Positions 34,701 through 49,700 of a stretch of DNA of 64,000 nt are shown here, one piece after another. The notes under the pieces were generated by a model. The model was given only the letters and a program-made list of their open reading frames with translations, had not been told where the DNA came from and did not search any database. The DNA comes from Ashinkailepas kermadecensis (taxonomy: Eukaryota; Arthropoda; Thecostraca; Neolepadidae), in NCBI GenBank assembly GCA_034440615.1, contig JAOTOM010005055.1, positions 496,001 through 560,000 on the forward strand. The letters run 5' to 3'. A program made the translations under genes and the position numbers. The first letter of the stretch is position 1. Every line of letters starts with the position of its first letter.

Positions 34701-37700
34701 ACCGTTTGATCAACGTGTGGCCGAACCGCGCACGCATCGCCGAACAAGCGCAGCGTTGTTCAGCGCAGTGCAGTACAGAACGGTGGTCAGGCGGCCGGCG
34801 GGCAGCGGCTGGTACTGACCTGCAGCATGGGGCAGGCGGTGGGGCTTAGGTCGGGTGACACCGACTCGCCGGGCGGCTGCATCGCAAACCACGCGTACTT
34901 ACGGTACGGCCGACTGCGGGCCCGCACCTCCAGCAACACCTGACGGGTCGGAGAATCGGTCACGGAACCAGTGGACAGTCACATGATAGGTCACGGAACT
35001 TGTGGACATTTCAGAAACCGACCACGGAAGCAGTTAACAGCCGCAGAGATAGGTCACGGAACCAGCGCACCTTCACATGATAGGCCACATAACCAGTGGG
35101 TAGTCACATGATAGGTCACGGAACTAGTGGGCAGTCAAAGGATAGATCACGAAACCAGTGGGCAGTCACAGTACAGGTCACATAACCAGTGGGCAGTCAA
35201 AGGATAGATCACGAAACCAGTGGGCAGTCACAGTACAGGTCACATAACCAGTGGGCAGTCACAGGATGGGTCGCGGAACCAGCGGGCAGTCACAAGGCAG
35301 GTCACGGAACCAGCGGGCAGTCACAGGGCAGGTCGCGAAACCAGCGGACGGGCACAGGGCAGGTCACGGAACCAGCGGGCAGTCACAGGGCAGGTCACGG
35401 AACCAGCGGGCAGTCACAGGGCAAGTCACGGAACCAGCGGGCAGTCACAGGGCAGGTCGCGGAACCAGCGGACAGTCACAGGGCAGGTCGCGGAACCAGC
35501 GGACAGTCACAAGATTCGTCGCGGAACCAGCGGACAGTCACAAGATAGGTCCCGAAACCAGTGTGCATCCACAATCGTTAATTGCGTGTGCTTAAGGCTC
35601 ATTCGATTAGAGGGACCTTCATAATCCGTCACCAAACCAGGTGAGCCCGCAGTTCCTTGCTTGCTATCTTGATCGCCATCAATACCAGACTGCCCATTAT
35701 GACTGTAGATAGTATCACATACAGAAAGAGGCTCCGGCTGCGAGGCGAACTGATGTTCCACAGTGGGATCCGGTGTCACCATGGAAGCCAGAGATTACAG
35801 ACGGACGGGTGATACCAGCGACTCCATTAATGGCATGCGGGTAGCAGGAGTGAACCGAATAGTCCTGTGTGCGGCGAAGGACATGAGGACGCCCAGTGGC
35901 CCAATAGGATGACCGAACAATTCGGGGTGGAGGATGGATTACGAGGTATTGCAAGCAAGTCGATAGCTCGCTCAAAGCGGGGACAATGGAGTCGGCCAGT
36001 CAGCTGAACTTTGAGATGAAATCAAGCATGACGAGGTCCGACAATCTCAGAAAAATTGCAACATAGGGCAACAGAGTGCATTCGCTGAATCATTCATCAG
36101 CGTGCGAACCTAGCGACCAGGCGTCGTCTTTGGCCCACTGCAATACACCATAAGCCGGACAGCGAACTGCTACCACAGTGGAAGCTGTTGTACAGTGCCC
36201 AGCCCAAGCTGTTGCCCACCTGGTCCACGATCAGCTGTACTATGTCGTCTTCAATCCGGCCAAACAACTGCACACTGGCGTCGAACGCAGTGGTGTCCAG
36301 TCCCGCCAACGTGTCGGTGGCTTCCAGCTCAGCTTTCTTCACCGCCATGCCATCCTCGTCCGACGCCGTCAGCACCTGACAAGAGCAAGCAGCTGACCGA
36401 GGCTGCTCCGACACCGCCAGCACCTGACAAGAGTCAGCAGCTGACCGAGGCTGCTCCGACACCGCCAGCACCTGACAAGAGTCTGCAGCTGACCGAGGCT
36501 GCTCCGACACCGCCAGCACCTGACAAGAGTCAGCAGCTGACCGAGGCTGCTCCGACACCGCCAGCACCTGACAAGAGCCAGCAGCTGACCGAGGCTGCTC
36601 CGACACCGCCAGCACCTGACAAGAGCCAGCAGCTGACCGAGGCTGCTCCGACACCGCCAGCACCTGACAAGAGTCAGCAGCTGACCGAGGCTGCTCCGAC
36701 ACCGCCAGCACCTGACAAGAGTCAGCAGCTGACTGAGGCTGCTCCGACACCGCCAGCACCTGACAAGAGTCAGCAGCTGACCGAGGCTGCTCCGACACCG
36801 CCAGCACCTGACAAGAGTCAGCAGCTGACCGAGGCTGCTCCGACACCGCCAGCACCTGACAAGAGTCAGCAGCTGACCGAGGCTGCTCCGACACCGCCAG
36901 CACCTGACAAGAGTCAGCAGCTGACCGAGGCTGCTCCGACACCGCCAGCACCTGACAAGAGTCAGCAGCTGACCGAGGCTGCTCCGACACCGCCAGCACC
37001 TGACAAGAGTCAGCAGCTGACCGAGGCTGCTCCGACACCGCCAGCATCTGACAAGAGTCAGCAGCTGACCGAGGCTGCTCCGACACCGCCAGCATCTGAC
37101 AAGAGTCAGCAGCTGACCGAGGCTGCTCCGACACCGCCAGCACCTGACAAGAGTCAGCAGCTGACCGAGGCTGCTCCGACACCGCCAGCACCTGACAAGA
37201 GTCAGCAGCTGACCGAGGCTGCTCCGACACCGCCAGCACCTGACAAGAGTCTGCAGCTGACCGAGGCTGCTCCGACACCGCCAGCACCTGACAAGAGTCT
37301 GCAGCTGACCGAGGCTGCTCCGACACCGCCAGCACCTGACAAGAGTCAGCAGCTGACCGAGGCTGCTCCGACACCGCCAACACCTGACAAGAGTCAGCAG
37401 CTGACCGAGGCTGCTCCGACACCGCCAGCACCTGACAAGAGTCAGCAGCTGACCGAGGCTGCTCCGACACCGCCAGCACCTGACAAGAGTCAGCAGCTGA
37501 CCGAGGCTGCTCCGACACCGCCAGCACCTGACAAGAGTCAGCAGCTGACCGAGGCTGCTCCGACACCGCCAGCACCTGACAAGAGTCAGCAGCTGACCGA
37601 GGCTGCTCCGACACCGCCAGCACCTGACAAGAGCCAGCAGCTGACCGAGGCTGCTCCGACACCGCCAGCACCTGACAAGAGTCAGCAGCTGACCGAGGCT

Positions 37701-40700
37701 GCTCCGACACCGCCAGCACCTGACAAGAGTCAGCAGCTGACCGAGGCTGCTCCGACACCGCCAGCACCTGACAAGAGTCAGCAGCTGACCGAGGCTGCTC
37801 CGACACCGCCAGCACCTGACAAGAGTCAGCAGCTGACCGAGGCTGCTCCGACACCGCCAGCACCTGACAAGAGTCAGCAGCTGACCGAGGCTGCTCCGAC
37901 GCCGTCAGCACCTGACAAGAGCCAGCAGCTGACCGAGGCTGCTCCGACACCGCCAGCACCTGACAAGAGTCAGCAGCTGACCGAGGCTGCTCCGACACCG
38001 CCAGCACCTGACAAGAGTCAGCAGCTGACCGAGGCTGCTCCGACACCGCCAGCACCTGACAAGAGCCAGCAGCTGACCGAGGCTGCTCCGACACCGCCAG
38101 CACCTGACAAGAGTCAGTAGCTGACCGAGGCTGCTCCGACACCGCCAGCACCTGACAAGAGTCAGCAGCTGACCGAGGCTGCTCCGACACCGCCAGCACC
38201 TGACAAGAGTCAGCAGCTGACCGAGGCTGCTCCGACACCGCCAGCACCTGACAAGAGTCAGCAGCTGACCGAGGCTGCTCCGACACCGCCAGCACCTGAC
38301 AAGAGTCAGCAGCTGACCGAGGCTGCTCCGACACCGCCAGCACCTGACAAGAGTCAGCAGCTGACCGAGGCTGCTCCGACACCGCCAGCACCTGACAAGA
38401 GTCAGCAGCTGACCGAGGCTGCTCCGACACCGCCAGCACCTGACAAGAGTCAGCAGCTGACCGAGGCTGCTCCGACACCGCCAGCACCTGACAAGAGTCA
38501 GCAGCTGACCGAGGCTGCTCCGACACCGCCAGCACCTGACAAGAGTCAGCAGCTGACCGAGGCTGCTCCGACACCGCCAGCACCTGACAAGAGCCAGCAG
38601 CTGACCGAGGCTGCTCCGACACCGCCAGCACCTGACAAGAGTCAGCAGCTGACCGAGGCTGCTCCGACACCGCCAGCACCTGACAAGAGTCAGCAGCTGA
38701 CCGAGGCTGCTCCGACACCGCCAGCACCTGACAAGAGTCAGCAGCTGACCGAGGCTGCTCCGACACCGCCAGCACCTGACAAGAGTCTGCAGCTGACCGA
38801 GGCTGCTCCGACACCGCCAGCACCTGACAAGAGTCAGCAGCTGACCGAGGCTGCTCCGACACCGCCAGCACCTGACAAGAGTCTGCAGCTGACCGAGGCT
38901 GCTCCGACACCGCCAGCACCTGACAAGAGTCAGCAGCTGACCGAGGCTGCTCCGACACCGCCAGCACCTGACAAGAGCCAGCAGCTGACCGAGGCTGCTC
39001 CGACACCGCCAGCACCTGACAAGAGTCAGCAGCTGACCGAGGCTGCTCCGACACCGCCAGCACCTGACAAGAGTCAGCAGCTGACCGAGGCTGCTCCGAC
39101 ACCGCCAACACCTGACAAGAGTCAGCAGCTGACCGAGGCTGCTCCGACACCGCCAGCACCTGACAAGAGCCAGCAGCTGACCGAGGCTGCTCCGACACCG
39201 CCAGCACCTGACAAGAGTCAGCAGCTGACCGAGGCTGCTCCGACACCGCCAGCACCTGACAAGAGTCAGCAGCTGACCGAGGCTGCTCCGACACCGCCAG
39301 CACCTGACAAGAGTCAGCAGCTGACCGAGGCTGCTCCGACACCGCCAGCACCTGACAAGAGTCAGCAGCTGACCGAGGCTGCTCCGACACCGCCAGCACC
39401 TGACAAGAGTCAGCAGCTGACCGAGGCTGCTCCGACACCGCCAGCACCTGACAAGAGTCAGCAGCTGACCGAGGCTGCTCCGACACCGCCAGCACCTGAC
39501 AAGAGTCAGCAGCTGACCGAGGCTGCTCCGACACCGCCAGCACCTGACAAGAGTCAGCAGCTGACCGAGGCTGCTCCGACACCGCCAGCACCTGACAAGA
39601 GTCAGCAGCTGACCGAGGCTGCTCCGACACCGCCAGCACCTGACAAGAGTCTGCAGCTGACCGAGGCTGCTCCGACACCGCCAGCACCTGACAAGAGTCA
39701 GCAGCTGACCGAGGCTGCTCCGACACCGCCAGCACCTGACAAGAGCCAGCAGCTGACCGAGGCTGCTCCGACACCGCCAGCACCTGACAAGAGCCAGCAG
39801 CTGACCGAGGCTGCTCCGACACCGCCAGCACCTGACAAGAGTCAGCAGCTGACCGAGGCTGCTCCGACACCGCCAGCACCTGACAAGAGTCAGCAGCTGA
39901 CCGAGGCTGCTCCGACACCGCCAGCACCTGACAAGAGTCAGCAGCTGACCGAGGCTGCTCCGACACCGCCAGCACCTGACAAGAGTCAGCAGCTGACCGA
40001 GGCTGCTCCGACACCGCCAGCACCTGACAAGAGTCAGCAGCTGACCGAGGCTGCTCCGACACCGCCAGCACCTGACAAGAGTCAGCAGCTGACCGAGGCT
40101 GCTCCGACACCGCCAGCACCTGACAAGAGTCAGCAGCTGACCGAGGCTGCTCCGGTTCGGACCGGTCCGGCCCGGTTTCATACTTGGCAAACGAGCGGCC
40201 GAGACTGTCGACCTCAGAGGGTGGTCAGATAGTGAGTTTCGTAGCTTTACCTTTACCGCAGTTTCAGCATTTCCATTTCCTTGATGCTAGTGAAGCAAAT
40301 ACAGTGGTGCCTGACACCCCACTTTGACAGGAAAAATATCGTCTTCCTGGCGACAAACTGAGAGACGCCCAATAGATGCGAAGACTTCTTGCAGACTCAG
40401 TGTCAACTGATGTGCCGATGCTGCTCATTGGACTGACCCAGGTCTAGCCAGACAGCTAGTCCACGTAGGCCAATAAGTGCTATCAGAGTAGCCGAAGAAA
40501 TGTGCTGAGATCGCCTCAAACACTCTTGTGGACATTGGCATCCACAGAATCGGCTACCTCTGATGACTCGAGAGGTGAAGCTGGCACCCCCGGGCAGATC
40601 TTCACCAAGTTAGTGATGTTCCAGTTGATGCCTGGCCAGTACACGACGTTCCGCGCTCTTCTCTTCGTCCTCTCCCTAGTGACTAGCGTGGAGCTTCTCC

Positions 40701-43700
40701 GGGACATCACGACGCAGGCTGGCGGGCAAGACCAACCGCTGCCCGCAGACGACTGACTCGCCGTCTACTGCCGGACGGTCCCGCACGTTCCCGTACGGTC
40801 GAATAAGTGGCTCCACGTGCGTTGTAGTCTGGGAAGCCGGTAAGCACCACCTCCTTCACCACCAGGATCGCCGGATCCTGCTCGGCAGCTGCTCGTACCG
40901 CCGACGATGTCGTGTACTCGAATGGAGTGACGTGCGATCCGTCTTTTCCCACGCTCGTCCCCACGAGGATGGCCACGCTGGAGATCTGGTGAGAGACCTT
41001 GTTCTCAGCCTCTCCATTCTCTTCAGTGGGTGCGTCGACCGGGTTTCCTGACAGAGCGTCTGGCATGACGTGGAGTTTCCCCTGATGATGTAGGCTCCCA
41101 CCTCGCCACGAAGTTGAAGGGTGTTGGCAGCCTCGAGAACGCTGCAGACGAGGGTTCTCCACAGTGTTAACATAATGGTTTTCCGTTAGGTGTGAGATGT
41201 CGAAACGAGCACAGTAGGATGTCGAAATTTGTCATGGAATTAGTGTCATTTCACATGTTTTTAATGTATTTCAGACTTAAATTCGAGCCAATGGTTGTAC
41301 CTTCATCAGTTGTTTTGATATGCATATGTTAGGAAGGCTATATTCGGGATAGCGAGAAAAAAACGTATTCTATACACTGGTGCTGTATGCCATATCGCAT
41401 TATGAATAATTCCTTTACCTGAAATTGCATTGCGAAATGTTCGTGTATCACCATCCCTTATCGAGAGCATGATCATGATACTTAACAAACGAGGTACTGC
41501 TAGAAAGGAGACACGAATCTTGATAAGCACGCATCAAGAAGCAGGATGTCGATACTTTTTGGAGAAGGATGTTGATTGAGTGTTCAGAAAGTGGTAAATT
41601 CCACCTTATTTTACGAATAATTTAACACTGGTTCTCCATGGTCTCTAGGGTCTTGGAGACCTTCCTTGTTTAAGATCGGCAGAAGAGGCCGGTGGTATGT
41701 GATCACTCCATAATTCTGCATTCCCAGCAGGTGAAACGAGCACGTCTTCGTGGACCATACAAATGCCAACATTTCCGCATCGATGATGGCATCACGTGTC
41801 TCCGTGCTTGTCAAGATTCTCCACCTACACTGGATCGTGACCCAGTTTCCCCGCCTCATCCTGCTCTCTCAAGCTTAATCCTAGGCCCTTGAGGCGCCCT
41901 GCATCGGTCTTGAGGACTGTTTTCTTGAAAACGAAAAAATGGGGACTGAGAGCTTGGCCAGCGCCCTTTTGACGATCCCATCTGCTGGACCAGATCCAGG
42001 AAGGACCTGAGATTAGTCACGACACTTTGGTTGTACGAAGCTGGAGACTTCTCCGCGACTTCTTGCCGTCGAGCGTGTAGCCGCTGATTCCGACGTTGCA
42101 ACCGCAGAAGACGACCGACCTCTGACACAATGCACATATCCGGATTCACGGTGACGTCGAGATTCAAGTTGGCATTCCCGCTGTGGTCGCCTGCCCAGCT
42201 GGCAGCGCCACATCCGGGTCAGTGATGACGTCATCCGTCCGAGGATGGCTGGCCTGTTTGCGTACTCCGAGGTGCGGCGAATATCGGTTGCCGCCCGCAG
42301 CGTCAGCTCCGGCATCTCCGGCATTCGACGTCGGGCGTTCTCATCACGAACACCAGCCACCAGTTGCCCACGGAGCCGATCATCAAAGCACAGCGTACAC
42401 AAGTCGCAACGGGCAGCCGTCTCCCTGAGTGCGCATGCACATTCTTCACACATCTCGCCAGGCTGCTGTCCACCAGTCTTGAAATACCGGAGGTCAATAA
42501 TAGCGTTGCGTTGGTGTCGGAGGTGCTTATGCATGGCCAGGATGCCGCCGCCGACCCAGGCTGTTCGAACGTGACGACACGTTTCCAATCATCATCCAGC
42601 AGTGTCAGCAGAGCAGCACATTCCTCAGCTGCTTGTGACAGCTCATCCAAGCCTACCAATAGCCTGCTGCAACCGTCGAATTTGTTGCTCCACGACTCGA
42701 ATTCCTTGAGTGAGGCTGACGAAACCAAGCCAGAAGCCGGCGTCGCGGTCGCTGGCAATCGCAGCCGGCCAAGGTCATGCCACCGTGACCGCACCCGGTC
42801 AAGGTCACCGTCCGCCGCGTTACCGTCGGCCGGAACACGCAGACTCTGCCTGGCGGGCGGCGGCGGCGGCGACGGCGGCGGCGGCCACGATAGATGCAGC
42901 CGTCGCAGCTTCCGCACGAGGATCCAAACCGTTACCTGACGATGGCGGCACCGATGGCCAGATGCACAGCCAAAAGGGGGATGGGGGCAGGTTCCGCCCC
43001 CTTATTGCAACCAAAGGTACACCAGATCAGAGACGAAAGTTAGAGATCTGCACCACGCAAAACCAAAAACAAAATGCCGAAAGCGCCACCGCCTTTCGGC
43101 GCCATCGCTTGCGTCGGTGGCGCCGAGAGCGCTCTCTTTTTCATGACATTTATTTTCTTCTTCTTTTTGGACCCCACCATTAAGAAAATCCTACCTGTGC
43201 CACTGCCGATGGCACCCTCTACTTGGCCACCACCAACTGCCCTTCTCACCGGCTGCTCCTGCAACGGCTGGGACGGCGGCGATGGCGGCCACGACGACCA
43301 CGACGGTGGCTGAGTGGCACACAGCGCTCCAGCAGCGAAACCACTCCTTCCTTCCGCCGTTGCGACGCCAGCTTCCGCTGATTGATGATCATGACCAGCA
43401 GCTCGATCTCTGACGGTTTTCGCTTCCCTGTCTCCTTACTCAGTTTCAAGTTCCACATTCTTTCCGGCACCTCCTCGCACCTTCTTTTCCGATTAGCCAT
43501 TGTCCAGCAGCGTAAGTCACTCGCTTATTCACTTAAATGTCCGCAGGACCGCGCCACGCTATGTTTCTAGGTCACTGACTAAGGTCCGTGGCAGCGAGTG
43601 CATGCGACGACTCGCCGCACGCGACTAAACTCAGAGAAAGAAATGGCGAGGCATTGATAATGCCATCTAATATGACAGCACAATCCATCTACAGTAGCAT

Positions 43701-46700
43701 AGCAGACGCCAGGTGGTACCATGTGCTGCTCAGGCCAGCCTTGTCAACGCAGGTAGGTGGTGTTAGACATTGGAAATCAGATGTAGATTGTCCTGATACT
43801 GGCCATCAGAAATTAGCTAACGTTGTCATTCTAAACATGTCCTGCTAAAGGTTCACATCGAGATATAGCTTCGTGAAAACGGCTGGTGCGAAGACTGGCT
43901 GACCTGGTCCAGACACAGAGGTGGCTGTTCCTGCTGCTGCTGCTGCTGCTGTTCTTGCTGCTGCCGCTCAGCAGCCTCTAGTCGCCGGCGCAGGTAGTGC
44001 AGGTGCAGCATCGCCGGTCTCTCCCCCCACTCAGCCAGTGCGCCGCGCAAGTGGTGCGCCGTGTTGAGGAGAGCGCAGCAGACCGTGCTGTCGACACAGC
44101 AGCAGTCAGGGCACAGCAGACCGTGCTGTCGACACAGCAGCAGTCAGGGCACAGCAGACCGTGCTGTCGACACAGCAGCAGTCAGGGCACAGCAGACCGT
44201 GCTGTCGACACAGCAGCAGTCAGGGCACAGCACACCGTGCTGTCGACACAGCAGCAGTCAGGGCACAGCAGACCGTGCTGTCGACACAGCAGCAGTCAGG
44301 GCACAGCAGACCGTGCTGTCGACACAGCAGCAGTCAGGGCACAGCAGACCGTGCTGTCGACACAGCAGCAGTCAGGGCACAGCAGACCGTGCTGTCGACA
44401 CAGCAGCAGTCAGGGCACAGCAGCAGTCAGGGCACAGCAGACCGTGCTGTCGACACAGCAGCAGTCAGGGCACAGCAGACCGTGCTGTCGACACAGCAGC
44501 AGTCAGAGCACAGCAGACCGCGCTGTCAGCACGGCGATAGTCAGAGCACAGCACACCTTGCTGTCGACACGGTGACAGACGCGTCATGAGGTTCTCGAGA
44601 AACCGAGGTGACTGAAACGAAAGGAACATAACACAGTTTCTGTTCACATTGACAGCGTCCCGGGAGCAGTGCCCCATGATTTCCCACTCACGCAATGGTG
44701 GTGGATTTGTGCTTTAGGGCGCATCGACTGCGTTGGTCATTCACTCACGCAATGGCCGATCATAGCCGTCAAGCGTCGTCTCACCTCAACGGCTGCTGCT
44801 TCTCGCTACGTAAAACTTGTAGCAGACGCACCCGCAGGTCGTCGAGCAGCTCCAACTGCAGCTCAAGGAACTGCAGCCGCTGTCCGGGCTCTGGCAACAT
44901 CTGGTATCGCTCTGTCATGGCCTGCAGCAGAGTCAGCACACCGTCCGCCACCTGGCGGCACAGACCAGCGTCAACACATACTGCTCACCGCAGGTCCACG
45001 TCAACACATACTGCTCACCGCAGGTCCACGTCAACACATACTGCTCACCGCAGGTCCACGTCAACACATACTGTTCATCGCAGGTCCACGTCAACACATA
45101 CCGCTCACCGCAGGTCCACGTCAACACATACCGCTCACCGCAGGTCCAGGCCAACACATACTGCTCACCGCAGGTCCACGTCAACACATACCACTCACCG
45201 CAGGTCCACGTCAACACATACCGCTCACTGCATACTATGTTCCCCCGTCATCAGACGATAGTTAGTGTACCATAATTATTTCCTTACTTTTGGGGACAAA
45301 ACCATGCAGCTTCTGTGTGCCCATTGTCGGTGTGCATGCTTGGAGCCTATGTTCCAGTTTTGTACGGGTGACACTTACATGACTGCTCACGTAGGAATAT
45401 GTGATGTGTTTGCTAAGTTTATTTTGACAGAATTTGCACATATCGGCAGCAGTCGGCATCTAGTCAGAGCATGTTCAAACCAAACTGACTCGTGCCGTTG
45501 CTTGTTTAATCGTTCAACCTATTCCATCGCATACCTTCTTTCCATGTAAAGTTACAACGTAAAAATCCACTCACAAGACACGCCAAAATTCTCCTCATGA
45601 TGGCATATGTCTACAAAGCCAAACCGGTTCTTGCATTGGCCAACACAACCACTTGAGAAGTAATTAACTTTTCTGATCTGTGGATAAGCTCGTCGGATGA
45701 ATGGTAGAAGCCGCTGCGGGAAAGTGATGAACCATAACTGCGTTGTGTTTCGTGCAGTCAGATAAGAAGCAGAAACTTTTGTGACGGGTCGTACAAGGAG
45801 TGCCGCTGTTCCAGTGAACTGCAAAGGGATACACGACGCATTGTGAGTTGACCCAATGAAATCCTTGGGCAGCATCTTAGATGATAAAAGAGAAGTTTTC
45901 TGATATACCTGAACCATTCACTAATCCGAAAACTACCTTTTAGTACTTGTTATCATTTGAGATCATTCGACTCCCGAGCTCGACCTTTCGTGACCCCAGG
46001 CTATATAGTCACGAAAAGGTGTCATTCATAAACATGAGCATGTTAAAATAGCCTACTACATGGCAATGGCTTCCACCCTACTTCTAAAGGAAATGCATGA
46101 CCTAATATAATGCCAATCTGCATGCACTGATATTGGCGATGTAAACATGATCACCTTCAGAGGTCACGTAACGAGTTAAAAACAAAAATGCATAAGGTTT
46201 GTGGTGCATATTCACATAAAAAAGTGTCCCACCTTCATTTTCCAAACCATATTTCTTTTTCTTTTTAAAATAGAGGAAGCTATAACTTTGTCCACATTAA
46301 AATTAGGTCACGAGGTTAATGGGGTCAAAGGCAGAGTTAGTTCAAAACAAGCTGTGCATTTCACATCACCGTTAAATTTGGATTATCAGTCTATACTTTA
46401 TTTTTCAATTCTACAAAAAAAAAAGATGGTTTGATATCGATTTGCAGGTACCAAATGTTTCGCCATGACCTGCAAATGCCGGATGGCACAACTCTTGACT
46501 TCGGAGTCTGATGAGAATAAGAATGGTCTTTTCGAAATCAGCGTCCCAGAGTTACAATCACACCAATGTTAATCGCATTCTGAGAGGTGAGGGTGTTATG
46601 GGTGGGTCGATCTGTCCTGGAACGTCCCACATACCGCTCACCGCAAGCCCACGTCAACACATATCGCTCACTACATACTAGCATCAACACATACCGCTCA

Positions 46701-49700
46701 CCACAAGCCCACGTCAACACATGCCGTTCACTAGATACTAGCATCAACACATACCGACGACCGCTCACCGCAGACCCACATCAGCACATACTGCTCACCA
46801 CATACCAGCGTCAACAAATACTGCTCACCACAGATCCACGCTAACACGCGCCCTGGAGGGCTTCTGAAAATTACGCGCACTGGAGGGGGGTGGATTCCGC
46901 CCCCCTAAGATATCGGCTCCTATTAAGGCCGGAGTAACGAAATTCGCAGGGTGGATGGGTACGGTAGTGAACTCTATTGTGTGCAAATTATATGACCTTA
47001 GGTCAATATCTTCAAGGTCAAATGAGGTCACATTTGTCAAACTTGTCTCGTTTTGCGTGGCTTGGCTTGTCATTGTTATGGATCGCTGTGATTGTGTTTA
47101 AATGCTCCAAAATGGGCATCAATGATGTTTTGAACATTACTAAGGATGCAATACAGATGCCAGACCCGACATTTGACCTCAGGTCACCTATATAGCAGCA
47201 CTTTATCAGGACAGTTACCTGTTCCAGTTACCGGGACCGGGCCGCCCGCCAGACTGCTTCGTCGGGCAGCTCGGCGCAATCGGCTTCGCGAAGAAAGGAG
47301 TGAAGTACATGAATAAAGTATGGAAACGCAATGACAAACAGTACAAATAGCAAACAGTAGTGCATTTATGACAACATTCCAGTTGACCAAGTTTGTTGGG
47401 GACGAGTGGTCTAGGGGTAAGATGCTCGTCTCACAATCGAAAGATTGGGGTTCGAGTTTCACCTGTCGCTACTCTTCGCCCGCGACCAATCGGCGTGAGA
47501 GATTGGCGACGCTATATGACTCAACGGTCGACGTGTCGTACAAACCAATAACCAATAACCAGTTGACCAAGTTTGGTTCCATTAACCTGTCATGAACTTG
47601 ACCTGACTTGACCTCGGTGACCTAACATGACCTTGAAACTATTAAGCATATCAATATACATCAAACAAGTCGCTAGTGTTGCCAAGAACACTTCCCTTTT
47701 GCGGATATACGGGAAGCGCATCAGCGCCGAATTTTGTGGTCTGGCGCTACGAATTTGTTTCAACTTTAACGGCCCCTAACTAGACAAATTTTCGGTCGAT
47801 TTCCATTTTTCTTGCTTTAAACGACGCGCCGGTCATTTCGAAGCAAGTACGCAGAAAATCGCGTATATCGACCGGTAAAATCTGCAGTTATGTACGAAAA
47901 ACCGGAGGGGTGGGCGGATTTCGCCCCCCCCCCCCTCCAGTGTGCGTGTTAACATATACTGCTTACTACACATCAGCTTCAACACATACCGCTCACCGCA
48001 GGCCCGTGAACACATACCGGTCACTACATACCAACGTCAATACACCACACACCATCGTCAGCAGACCGTACACCACACACCACCGTCAGCAGACCGTACA
48101 CCACACACCATCGTCAGCAGACCGTACACCACACACCATCGTCAGTGGACCGTACACCACACACCATCGTCAGCAGACCGTATACCATACACCATCGACA
48201 GCAGACCGTACACCACACACCACCGTCAGCGGACCGTACACCACACACCATCGTCAGCAGACCGTACACCACACACCACCGTCAGCAGACCGTACACCAC
48301 ACACCATCGTCAGCGGACCGTACACCACACACCATCGTCAGCGGACCGTACACCATACACCACCGTCAGCGGACCGTACACCACACACCACCGTCAGCAG
48401 ACCGTACACCACACACCATCGTCAGCGGACCGTACACCACACACCATCGTCAGCGGACCGTACACCACACACCATCGTCAGCGGACCGTACACCATACAC
48501 CACCGTCAGCGGACCGTACACCACACACCACCGTCAGCAGACCGTACACCACACACCATCGTCAGCGGACCGTACACCACACACCATCGTCAGCGGACCG
48601 CACACCATCGTCAGCAGACCGTACACCACATGCCATCATAAAGTTCATAAAGTTCACAGTGTTAAGGCTCAATAAGGGCCACAGGGGCCCATCTGGGTTA
48701 AGCCTATCTAGAAAAGATATCAGAAAAGTAAATGCTCACACCCAAATCAATCCATTACCTCAATTTCCAAGGGAACTATATATCCCAGCCAATCTAGCAC
48801 CATTCATCTGATATTGCATTACACCCTCCTCAACAATTCCAAACTCTTCCAATCATGCCCCATTGTGCTACCATAGCCAATCTCATTAGTATCACATCCC
48901 GAAGGAAGGTGCTGAATCCACTGCTAGGTACACCCTATATAACTAGTAGTATAATATACCCTATATAACTAGTATAATACTCAATTTATTAGCATGATCA
49001 GAAGCATAAGGGTCCAAGTTTCAACAATAACACAGGAACCAGCATCCCCCACACTCATCAATGTTTTTCTACCTAACCTATCCAGCCCTATTCATTTGAT
49101 CTCATGTAACAATTGTGACCTGAGTGCTCTACCAATAATTGTCCTGTAGCAGAACTCCCTGCTCAAAGGCATCGGCACAGGCGTCGAAGCTACCACGCAC
49201 ACGTTGCATACACCATGCATACATCGATGCGTATCAATATAGCATTATCCATCGGTTACCACCCTCAGATCGCCACATCCTCCGCGGCCATAAGAGCGCT
49301 GCAACGTAACCAGCTCGAGGTGAGCACACTCGAGACCACGTGCGCAGGTGGCGCTGCTGAGCACGCACCTCCGTGATGGCGGAGCTCGGATCGCCTTGTA
49401 CGTCCCAGGCCGTCTCCGAGGCCAACATGGCGTCCATCCTCTCCATGGCGTACTTGCGCTCCATGGAGAGCCAGCGCACCAGGAAGGGTGGTCGGCAGAG
49501 AATGTCCAGCGGACCCGGCTGGTCAGGAGAGCCGCCGTACCTGACCAGGAGAGCAGAACTGCTGCCAGAGGCTCGGTACAAACGGCTCCTCAACAGTACC
49601 GCAAAACAGCTCATCATAGCCACGTATTTGGGTACGCACTGCTTCCAAACGCTATATGCCATTAAAATGCTGATTAACACAAAACGACTAAAACAAGGCT

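Noticed and set aside
36097..40119. 1,340-residue repetitive minus-strand ORF
   Set aside because: Only the last ~52 residues before 36220 are RINT1 exon 6. The rest is intronic 48-bp repeat that is open because the unit has no stop; reported as an array with possible exon extension, not as a protein.
36376..40152. CRISPR-like regular array
   Set aside because: Units are contiguous with no unique spacers, and the genome is eukaryotic.
42364..42939. 191-residue plus-strand ORF
   Set aside because: Lies opposite the Ty3/Gypsy gag relic, whose minus-strand frames match known gag features.
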